NCBI RefSeq assembly: GCF_019925205.1
Contig: NC_083561.1
Location: forward strand, 19,405,217 to 19,469,216
Reading direction: 5' to 3'
DNA: 64,000 bases
Source: Metopolophium dirhodum
Lineage: Eukaryota > Arthropoda > Insecta > Hemiptera > Aphididae
A program made the position numbers and the translations under genes. Below are positions 51,388 to 60,973 of this stretch, piece by piece; the first letter of the stretch is position 1; every line of letters starts with the position of its first letter. The notes below the pieces were generated by a model, which saw only the letters and a program-made list of their open reading frames with translations, was not told the DNA's origin and did no database searches.

Positions 51388-52311
51388 TGATATTAATTTC
51401 GAACTCTACGTTATTTTATTTCAGTACCGCCAACTTTGACTACAGTAACTGTCTACTATTCGTTAATCGTTTTAAATTAATAATATTATTTCTCAGGGAA
51501 TTTTATAGCTCTATAAATACAATATCTATGTTATCGACGTTATCGTGTATCTAGTATTATCATGTCTGGAGTCTAAAACAAAATAATCTCTACACGAGTC
51601 CATACAATAATGTACCTATATTTAAAAATAGATTTAAATGTCTCATCCAGAAGTTAAGTGAGTAATATTTAACTCAAAAACTAGAAATTATCAAAAAATA
51701 AAATCATTTGAACTCATATAATGGCACGATAAAATCCATAACTTATATAATAAATATTTTAGATTCTAGTAGATTAAGCTTAAAACCTACATAACCATAA
51801 ATATACAATATTTTAGTTGTTTCCATAATCCTCGATAAGAGTATAAAAAAATAAAAACAAAGATACATCGAAAACGTTATTATAAATGTATAAATAAGGT
51901 GTTGTTTATAATACTAAATTATCGTATAAAAAAAAGAACAAAGAGTGGTAAGAATGGTATATGAATTAAAGTCAAAAAAAAAACAATAATCCATAAAAAA
52001 AAAAATTGTAAAGAAATTAAATAAATATAAAAAAACTGTAAAGGTACGGTTTCCTATCTGCGGCTGGCCGCATACGACTGGCCGCAACGACTAGTCGTAA
52101 TGACTGATCTATATTTAAACTGCGAACGTGGTTTCCAATGTGCGATCGACGCGAGCGTGTCAAAAATAGTCGTTGCGGCTTGCGACTGTAGTGATCCGAT
52201 AGCAGTATTATCGATCAGTCGCATGCGTGTTGTCAACTGTTTATTTTTATTTAATTTATTAGTTATTTATTATTTATTATTATTAGTTATTTAACGCAAT
52301 ATAAAATAATT

Positions 52312-53691
52312 ATGCCAAAAAGTATAACGTCAAAATTTTTGCCCAACGAGGACGAAATTTTAGTTGTTGAAGTAGAGAAAGAACGCGCTATTTATGACAG
52401 TTCTCTCGAAAAACACAAAGACTATGGTTATTTAAGTAAATGTTGGAACAATATTTCGGCTGTAGTTGGAAAATCATGTAAGTATATATAGATTAACAAT
52501 TTTTAGAACGTTCAAACGTTGCATTCTAATAGTTAAGATAAAAGCTCAAAATATATTCAGTGAATAAACATTTTAATTCGTATTATAGCTGAGGATTGTA
52601 AATATCGATGGCGGAATATACGTGATACCTACATGCGGCACAAAAAAAAAACTTAATACTGGATCTCCGGCCATATTTTCCAAAAAAAAATGGCCTTTAG
52701 CTGGTTATTTGTCATTTTTAGATAATGTTGAGTATGAAAGAATGTAAGTAAATATATCAATTTCGTACTTTTATTCATAACTTTAAATTTTACTAGAGTT
52801 ATAATGTTATATTAAATTAATTATACGATGATAAGCAGTGCAGGCCTAGGATTTGTATACAACAGCATGTTTTTTTTTGCTACGCCACATAGAGTTTAAG
52901 TGAGTAATACTTGTAGTGAGCAACTATATTTTTGTGTGTAACTTTTAAAAATTAAAAGCCATATTTTTGCATATTTTGGTAAATAAGAAACATATTATAT
53001 TGTACAATTTTTTATTGCATACATACAAATCCTAGCCCTGATGATACGACTGTTTTTTCTCATAGCCACTTCATGAAATCTATCTTTTCATTAAAAGTAT
53101 TTATGTTCCAAAGAAAATGATTATACATTTTAATATTTTAGTACGGTATCGAATGTTTGCAATGATCAAGACTCAACAATAGTTGAAAGTAGCCAAGATA
53201 ATTCCGGAGATCCATTGAATGAATCAACTGAAGAAATAGCCGAAGAGGTCATACACGGGAAAAGATCGAGAGACAAGCATGCACAATTAGCGTATGTTAA
53301 AAGAATGAATGACAGAACAGCAATAATAAATAGCATACAAGCCCAAAATGAAGCAATTTTGGGTAGAGAATCATCAACTGACGAGATAGATTTATTTTTT
53401 AAGAGCATTGCAATTTCAGTGAAGAAGCTACCTCCCAGAGGCAAAAGTGAAGCTAAAATTAGTATATTATCTTTGGTTGCACAGCTCGAAGATAAATACC
53501 TAGATAACACTGGAGCACAACCCACTCAACCGATGTTCCAAACACCCACTCAAATGATGTTTCAAACACCCTCTAGGTCTTCAGATTTTAACAATATTAT
53601 GTCACTTTCGAGCACACCATCGCCAAGCCTCAGTTCATCATCGGCTACTTCTCAAGGATTTGATCCATATAGGTACAATAATCAACTATAA
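52312..53691 (+). pseudogene. Harbinger accessory MADF-BESS protein gene (3 exons, one frameshift)
   Basis: Exon 1 is 52,312-52,477 (MPKSITSKFLPNEDEILVVE, then KDYGYLSKCWNNISAVVGKS). Exon 2 is 52,589-52,743 (EDCKYRWRNIRDTYMRHKKK) and exon 3 is 53,142-53,691. Together exons 1-2 form a MADF domain, a Myb-like DNA-binding fold; exon 3 carries a BESS motif (DEIDLFFKSIAISVKKLPPR) and a Ser/Pro-rich tail to the stop. In exon 2 a run of ten As puts the frame out by one; nine As would keep it open through GYLSFLDNVEYERM into exon 3. The partner protein normally brings the transposase to the transposon ends. Slippage, sequencing error or real decay are all possible. Confidence 0.75.
52836..53039. mobile_element. 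204-bp hAT-type MITE within the Harbinger MADF gene intron
   Basis: Ends share GGCCTAGGATTTGTAT / (reverse) GGGCTAGGATTTGTAT and are flanked by ATGATAAG and ATGATACG (7 of 8 identical). It lies wholly in intron 2 of the MADF gene. Confidence 0.65.
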
Positions 53692-54544
53692 CTATATCTA
53701 AATATATGTATGTATATTATAATAATTATTAATTAACAGGTTGTTTTTAATATTTTAATGAAATAAAAGTATACATAATATTAAATAATGTCATAAGGAA
53801 TATTGTTTTTAATTTTAATACGTATAAAGTTTTTTCGTTTTATTATTTGATATTTAAATGTAAAAGTTAAATAATAATATCTTAATATAAAAAACTTATA
53901 GGTTATTCTGCCATGAAACAGCGCCTTCGTTATTAAAAAAGTCCTTATATGCTTCTCTGACGTCAAATCCTTCAGCGTTTGCAAAACCACCTCCTCTTGC
54001 AATTGGAATTATATTGTTAATTGGTACCGGTTCTCTTGAATCAAATTCTCTAAATGCTCGTCCATTTTCTTCTAAATATGCATCTCTTAGCATGTTATGC
54101 AAACAGCAAGCTACTGTGATTAGGTCATCACATGTCGATGGTTCAATGTTTATAGGCTGATAAAAGACGCGAAAAACCTGGCTCAATAAACCAAACGCAT
54201 TTTCCGTCACTTGTCTGGCACGACTTAATCTATAATTAAATATAGACTTTGTCTTATCATCTTTTGAGGCTTGTCTTGTATATGGTTTCATTATATGAGT
54301 GTGAAGCCTAAAGGCTTCATCCCCCACAATAACATGAGGTAAGATTGTTGATGACCCTGGTAATTTTTTTGCTTCTGGAAAACCAAATGACCCATCTAAT
54401 ATTTTTTTACCCATGTTCGACTTTAAAAATATTCCGCTGTCACCTTCTCTACCAAACGAACCAATGTCTACAGCAATAAATTTGTAGTTGGCGTCAACCA
54501 TAGCGAGCAGTACAATTGAAAAATAATCTTTATAATTAAAAAAA

Positions 54545-56015
54545 AGGTGGATAAGTGGATGTCGCTCTGCTGTACAGTAGGTTACAAGTGGGTCACTGTA
54601 ATGGATGGTGTTAAATTTGAATTCAATGATATAATATCATTGTATAAGAAAAACGATTCTGAGCGAAAACGGTCAGTCACCCTATGATATTACCAAGTAT
54701 ATTTGATGATATTATTGTGAATAAAGTAATTTATATATAACCTATTAACGTGGAGCCTTGTTTTAAATTTTCAATCCTTAGCCATAAAAGTTAAACATTT
54801 TATAAATTTTTAACCACAAAATAATTAATAAATTATAAATTTGATAAATGTTGTCAAAATTTGAACTTTAAATGCTTATAAAAAAAAATTGTGCATATGT
54901 ATTTTTAATATTTTTCAACTGCTATTAAAACGATATATCAGGAGTCTAATATTAAATTTTCACGCTTTTTTACCCAACAAATAAAAATTTATTGATATTT
55001 ATAGAAAAAAAAACTAAAAAAATTGAAAACTGACAATGTCCGTAAACAGCTCAAAAAGAGTCAAAATATTTTCAACATTTTATGGTGTATATAAAATGCT
55101 AATATAAACATTCAGTGAAATTTTCAAGTATCTACAGTCATTCGTTTTTTAATTACAATAAAATAAGAAAATTGTTACATGAGAAATCGAGTAAATATCA
55201 AATGTTGTAAAAATATAAATTTCAGACGCTCATAAAAATTTAATTTAAGTTTCTTCTAGACATTTTTTTTTTGATAAAGGTAGACAAACTTATGAGTAAT
55301 CTTATATTAAATTTTCAAATCTTAGATTTAAAAAGAAAAATTTTTATGAATTCTCATCAAAATAATTTGCTATTTTTCGTGATTTTTCCGTATTTTGTCA
55401 AAATTTGAACTTTAAATGCTTATAATTAAAAACTGTGACTAAGGATTTTTAATTTTTTTCATCTGCCTTTGAAACAATAAACTAGGAGCCTTCTATTAAA
55501 TTTTCAAGCTTTTTTACTCAACAGATAAAATTTTATTGATATTTATAGAAAAAAAATTTAAAAAAACTGAAAACTGACAATGTCCGTAAACAGTTCAAAA
55601 AAAGTCAAATTATTTTCAAAATTGTATTGTGTATAGAAAATGCAAATATTAACAACCAGTGAAAATTTCATGCATCTACGGTCATTTGTTTTAGAGTTAC
55701 ACCAATAACCAAAATCGATTTTGTTAAAAATCGATTTTGCGTAAAAATTCCCGTTTTTCCTTAATTTTTCTTTTGTTTTTCACATCGCTTTTGAAAACTA
55801 CTGGGAAATTAAAATTTTGACCTCCCCAATGCACCAACGATATTCACTTTCCCATCGAACAAGATACTGAAGTTGAAAATCGAAGCATTATTTCGACTAC
55901 TTATCGTGTACACAGACACAAAAATAAAAAAATAAAAAAAAAAAATAAAAAAAAAATAAAAAAAAAAACACACATCATTGTAAAATCAATACATTCATCG
56001 TTTCACTCAGAATCT
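54545..56015. mobile_element. 1.47-kb AT-rich repeat inserted in the Harbinger transposase
   Basis: Boundaries are set by the interrupted transposase frame. A GATTCTGAGCGAAAAC block at about 54,656 faces its inverse CACTCAGAATC near 56,005-56,015. Inside, a segment of about 300 bp is present twice in direct orientation, 544 bp apart. The left 40 bases (GGATAAGTGGATGTCGCTCT...) recur inverted in the outer hAT at 50,933-50,973. No reading frame of note; family unknown to me. Confidence 0.7.
54852..55700. repeat. Two direct copies of a ~300-bp segment, offset 544 bp
   Basis: TGTCAAAATTTGAACTTTAA at 54,852 recurs at 55,396. Similarity continues through TTATTGATATTTATAGAAAA and GAAAACTGACAATGTCCGTA to the AGTGAAA...ATCTAC block in both copies, with scattered substitutions. 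Confidence 0.8.
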
Positions 56016-57849
56016 AAAAGTGATCCAGTGTTGTTAGGACTTCTTATTCTAATGTGTTTTCCGTCAATTGCCAAAATACAGTTTGGAAAATTCCATTTTG
56101 TCCAAAATTCTGAAGCTTTGACATTAAAATCTACGGTTGATATATCAGGAAGAAATATAGGTGTTAAATGTTTTTTTAAAGCTGACAGTGTTTTTTTGAC
56201 AATTAGACTGATATAACTATGTGAAATCCTAAATGCAAACGACAGTGACCTAAACGATTCCCCTGTTGCAAGATACCTATGGATTAAACAAAATATTTTA
56301 ATTGTTTCATGAAGGTAAGTAATACTTTAAATATTGTTTGTTATTTTGAAATATAGGTAAATAAATTCTAATCACGGTTGTGAAGTATTTTAGTGTACGA
56401 ATTTGATATGATTACGATAACTACCGATTATTATTATTATTAAAGTACTTCATAATTTAAATATTTTAATAAATGTAATTTAACTACTTGCTTTAATTAA
56501 TTATGATAATTAATGGAATACAATATTTAAAAATTACTTGTAAAAATTATATGTTCTGCAGGTATTTAATAAATGTAAATGTAAAACATTGTTCATAAAA
56601 AGTTGTTGGTGAAAATTCAGCGTCTGAAGTTAAAATTTTAACCAAATTGGTCAAAATCAGATTGCAATTTTTTTTGAGTTTGAAGTTAATACAATGTTCT
56701 ATTTTTATAACTAAGGATTGAACATCTAATATTAATAAAATTTTGTTTCTAGGTCATAAGTAGTGCAAACTGTATAACCGAAATATATAAAAACTATAAA
56801 ACACTGCTTTTTTAATAGATATTTTAAATTAAAATTTGGACAAAATGAGATATTTTAATATTTTAATTTTCAAGTGCAATATAATCGGTTAAAATTAATT
56901 AAAACTATATAGTAGCTTACTTAAATATATTTACCTTAAAGTAACTGCTAATTTTTCGTCAGGTTGAATTGGTTTTTTAACTCGTCTAGATGGAGGTAAT
57001 GTTATATCATCCTTTACCAATGATAGAATGAACATAAACTGGTCATAATTTATACGGACAAATTCACGGAATTTCGGTTTACTGTTATGTAAATGTCCAT
57101 TTATTAAAATTTCAAAAAAACCTTCTTCTTCTCGAGTTGTAAAAAAACTGTCGATTGATTTTCTTTTATTAATTCCTAATCGATTATTATAAATTTCATC
57201 TTCTTCTTCTTCCTCCTCTAATAGAAGACTAATTATTGTATTATTATTAATAATAATGTCCTCCATCACAGTTCGTACAATTCGTAGTAAGGTACAACAA
57301 TAGTTATTAAAATAAAAAGTTATAAACTAAACACGTCTGCACACTACTAAATATTGGGATAAAATGAACTATTATACACCAGCCGCAAAGTAAAGTCGCA
57401 TATAGGAAACCAGTCGGCACGCAGCGTTCAGTAGTTGCGACTAGTCGTTGCGGCCAGTCGTTGCGGCCAGCCGCAGATAGGAAACCGTACCTTAATGCAA
57501 ATCCACTGTTCTAAAAACAAATCAAAAATACACGTCTTAGATAGTATTGTTGATATAACAGCTGTCGAGTGTCTAGCGATAATAATATAAATTATAATAT
57601 ATAATAATACCGTATAAACACAATATTATATACATTTTATTTTTATTCGATAATTATTTATTGTTTATATTGGTGTATTCGTTTAAATGATACATTATAT
57701 AATAAATTTTTTGACATTGCGAGCAAAAATAAAGTTAATACTAATATGTTTTTAGGCACATACTGACATACATTTACCCAAAAAATTTGGAGGGGCTTTA
57801 AGAAATTCTGGGGGGGCTGAAGCCCCCCAAGCCCCCCCCCTAGTTACGC

Positions 57850-58405
57850 GAGGACCTGCGCTTGGCAAGATGCCCATCTCTGGGGTATACTGTTGGAGTA
57901 GCTGGTCTGCTGAAAACTGCCTAGCCAGTCCTTTTTTCCTTCATTGATGACCCTTCCCCGTCGCCACCGGTAAGTCTCTGAGACCACCTCCAGGTGCTTC
58001 CTATTACCCCGGGAAGCTCGGTTTGGAGATGCGCCCTCCACTGGCGTTGAGATCGGGACGGGGTCCTTAGGTGACCCGGGGGTGCGAAGACGCCTTCCGG
58101 CCATTCGTCATCCACCTAGTCCTGCGCCCAGGCAGAACATCGTCAGCCGCGGTCTCAATCCCGCGGCTCTTTTTCGCTTCTCACGATTCTGCACAATCAT
58201 GAGTAATCATTTCGCGAGGGCGCTCGAGGGTGTAGCCTTGTTCGGGCGCCCCCCCCCCCCCCCCCCCACCCATTTCAGACCTTTTGTGACTTAGCGTGCT
58301 CTAAACCACCGGGTTGCCACCCTGGAAGGTACAGGTGGCCCAGGGAACTCGGAGGTCCTTGGTCATTTCGCTAGCACCAAGCTTGACCTGCCCCGAGCCT
58401 TTGTG
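57850..58405. mobile_element. 556-bp GC-rich insertion of unknown type
   Basis: It splits the right TIR of the outer hAT. TTACGC precedes it and ACGCCTATG follows, implying a 4-bp ACGC duplication. It is far more GC-rich than its surroundings and contains a C tract of about 19 (58,249-58,267). Its ends are not clear inverted repeats. Short frames on both strands are not convincing. Confidence 0.6.
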
Positions 58406-58422
58406 ACGCCTATGATAATATG

Positions 58423-60360
58423 GTATTTACTTTTTCTCAGATTTGATTTAAATTGAACTATTAAATATATGTGTGACGTGTGCATCGTATGTGTGCTCAT
58501 TTATGTTCTATGTAAAATTGTAAATGTTCTTAAAAGTAACCGAACCGCTTGTTTAGTTTAGATCATATTATATTATGGATGTAGCCACAACGTATTATTT
58601 TGTTGCCGATATTAGCGACAAGTCCCCGAATTAGGTGTTCGATGTACGCATGCGCGTATCACAGAATTGTTCTATATCTTACTATCTTAGTTTGTGGTTA
58701 ATACTTATATTATTTAAGTAATTATTATATAAGTTATTAGGTATACTATTTTTTTAATATAATAATATTTCGTTTTTTGTTATTAAAATTCAAAATATAA
58801 AATAGTGATTTAATAACAAATCATGTGGGGATAAATATGCGATAAGTGGAGTCACGCATGAGCATATCGAACACTTAATTCGGTGACTCGTCGCTAATAT
58901 CGACAATATTATTTTTAAATTGATTTAATACGCTGTGGTTCCATCCATAGTATATGATCTAAGTTGTTTGGTGAGAAACGTTACTATTATCTATTTTTAA
59001 AATTTTGGAGAAATATAATACAATAATATTGTATCTATAGGTACTCAGAAAAAATTGTCACAATATAAATTAACATAGGTAGGTACCTAAATAAAACTGG
59101 CAGTGCTGTAATAGCTGTATAGTAAATAATAACTTTAATTTATAAGTTGAAAATTGACAAACTGCATAAGAAGTAACTGTAGGTAGGCAACTTGTTTAAT
59201 TTGGAAACTATATACAGGTAATACCCATCTGTAACTTGTAATTTGGAAGTTGTACCACAGACAGAATACACCAAAATGACACAGTGATGGAGATTTTTTA
59301 TAAATAAACAATATTTATAAGTTTTACCATATTATTTATTATTTTACCTACTTACTATGGGAAAACTTAACTTGTATGAATAATAATAAAACCTTTATCA
59401 TTGCCATGGGTTGGGGTTTATTTATTTTTTTTTATCCATTTTTCTTATAAAGCTTATTAAACTTATAACTCGATAAAATGATTTTTTAAATTTATAAAAT
59501 TTTTATTAATTTAACAAATACAAATTATTCAGTTAAATACAATTTTTACTTGAACTAATCAAAACAAATAATTGTTTTATTATATTTATACACATAAGTA
59601 ACGATCTAAGTTATATTGAATGAAATAAGCACCGTTGATTTAATAAATTGGATTAAATCAAAATATCATTGAATGAATAAAAGTTTGATTACAATTACAA
59701 ATACTCATTGGTTGATTATTTATAAAATATTTTTGTTGATTCGTGTAGTATTGTTCGTTAGGTGGAAAGTAACTTGATGGAAATGATTAGTTTTCCTTTT
59801 ACATTTTATTGACTGGGCAAAATTGTGTGCCCCCCCTCCCCCCCATATTATTATTAACTGAAATAATGTCACCGTAAAAATAACACATAAATTCACCACA
59901 TATAATATTATATGATGATATTTTTGAATTCAAATGTTGATTGAGACAATAAATAATAATCTTAATCCACTAAACACCGTTAACATATTTAATGCATAAG
60001 AACGTTCATTATTTCAGGATTCGGAATTTGTGACGAAAAACTTGAAAGACTACAAGCTGTATCATCTTGCTCAGAGTTGGTGACTGTAGTATAAATAATT
60101 AAATATATTACATTATTACCTATGTTATATAATATAATAGGGCAAGAGCTTTTAAAGCGAATTTTGTCATTATTAACTTTGTTTCACACTGATATTATCA
60201 CCCGATAAAAATTATTTTCAGATTTTGCAAAATTACCTATTTAACTGTTTAAGATGTATACATATAGGCATTTTTAATTTTCGATCAGCTTTCATATTTG
60301 TTTATAGTTGTATGATTAATATTAAATAATAACTTGTTGCGTATTTTAATAAAATTAAAG
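58423..60360. other. AT-rich stretch with one MITE
   Basis: Apart from the MITE at 58,602-58,906, I see a transposon-end-like GTGTGCCCCCCCTCCCC at about 59,828 and, at 60,018-60,079, a possible plus-strand exon (FGICDEKLERLQAVSSCSEL) between CAG and GTGACT. The latter does not join in frame to the LDL-A exon as I read it. Confidence 0.4.
58602..58906. mobile_element. 305-bp MITE with 9-bp target duplication
   Basis: About 55-bp inverted ends. The left reads TTGCCGATATTAGCGACAAG and the right, reversed, TTGTCGATATTAGCGACGAG; both continue with CCGAATTA.GTGTTCGAT. A 9-bp duplication TATTATTTT flanks it (58,593-58,601; 58,907-58,915). This fits a MULE- or Merlin-derived MITE. Confidence 0.8.
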
Positions 60361-60506
60361 AAACTCTGAGGATAATTTTTATTGTTCAAATGGACTGTGC
60401 ATCAAAATGTCGATGGTTTTTGATGGCCTTAAGGATTGTTCAGATGGTTCAGACGAGATTAAAGAGTTGTGTGCTCGATCCGAGTATGGAACAAATATTT
60501 CCATGG
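60361..60506 (+). CDS. Probable LDL-receptor class A exon of an unidentified gene
   Basis: After a plain ATTAAAG acceptor the frame reads NSEDNFYCSNGLCIKMSMVF then DGLKDCSDGSDEIKELC and ends ATGG|GTACAA. The C..NG.CI and DG..DCSDGSDE..C pattern is diagnostic of an LDL-A repeat, with the Ca-binding acidic cluster intact. Such modules occur in lipoprotein receptors and modular serine proteases. The first-half Cys that would pair upstream lies outside the exon. Partner exons are not in view. Confidence 0.55.
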
Positions 60507-60973
60507 GTACAAAATAATAGCTATATGACATTAAGTATTATTTATATGTTTATGTAAAAACTTATGGATGCCAAAGTTACGCATATTGATATAAATATGA
60601 GGCTTCTAATATTACATCTAATAATTTATTTAATATTGTTTTAGATTGTGGTTGTTGTATATGCATGCATGCGTATGTATGTATGCATGTATGCAGTGGC
60701 GGCTCGTGGGGTTCGTTGAAGGTGGGGCACAAATATTTCCTTCTTTTTCCACTATGAGAACTTTGAACTTACCATCAATTCCTGTTGATTTTTTAAATGA
60801 AATAAAATTTTTTTTTGATACCTTTGATACCAAAACCTTATACTCTTATAAAGTATCTTGCAAAACAAATAATTAAAAAAAAAATTATGGTTTAAAAATA
60901 AATATTGAATATAATTATTATGCCGTTATAATATAGTTATAAGTTATAAGTACTTTTAACAATTAACACAATA

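Larger units (their letters stand above)
53896..57269 (-). pseudogene. Harbinger DDE transposase gene, interrupted by an insertion
   Basis: Exon A, 56,935-57,269, starts ATG and holds a Glu-rich N-terminus and FREFVRINYDQFMFILSLVK. After a GTAAAT...ATAG intron, exon B (from 56,276) reads YLATGESFRSLSFAFRISHS to WNFPNCILAIDGKHIRIRSP, the first catalytic Asp. The frame then meets the insert ending at 56,015 and stops within a few codons. It resumes at 54,544 with FFNYKDYFSIVLLAMVDANY, HVIVGDEAFRLHTH (second Asp) and ARQVTENAFGLLSQVF (catalytic Glu), ending at 53,896. So D, D and E are all present but the gene is physically broken. The family is DDE_Tnp_4 (HARBI1-like). Confidence 0.88.
52042..57492. 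mobile_element. PIF/Harbinger DNA transposon, 5,451 bp
   Basis: Long inverted ends beginning AGGTACGGTTTCCTATCTGC match for over 60 bases with one indel and are flanked by the 3-bp duplication TAA (52,039-52,041; 57,493-57,495), the family's signature. It holds the two genes expected: a MADF/BESS accessory protein on plus and a DDE_Tnp_4/HARBI1-type transposase on minus, convergent. The GC-rich ends contain iterated CTGGCCGCAACGACT words. It is interrupted by a 204-bp MITE and a 1.47-kb repeat, so this copy cannot now make an intact transposase. Confidence 0.92.
50802..58414. mobile_element. Outer hAT-like element, 7,613 bp including nested insertions
   Basis: The 15-bp inverted ends CATAGGCGTAACTAG (50,802-50,816) and CTAGTTACGCCTATG are flanked by a perfect 8-bp duplication ATAATATG (50,794-50,801; 58,415-58,422). 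The right end is itself split by the 556-bp insert at 57,850-58,405. Removing the nested Harbinger and GC-rich inserts leaves about 1.6 kb, so it is an internally deleted copy. A minus-strand relic of the transposase N-terminus survives at 51,209-51,387. Confidence 0.85.

Noticed and set aside
53166..53525. Minus-strand 119-codon frame
   Set aside because: Antisense shadow of the BESS-containing exon 3 of the MADF gene.
57844..58294. Reading frames in the GC-rich 556-bp insert
   Set aside because: Short, on both strands, cross the insertion boundary into the hAT terminal repeat, and show no known domain.
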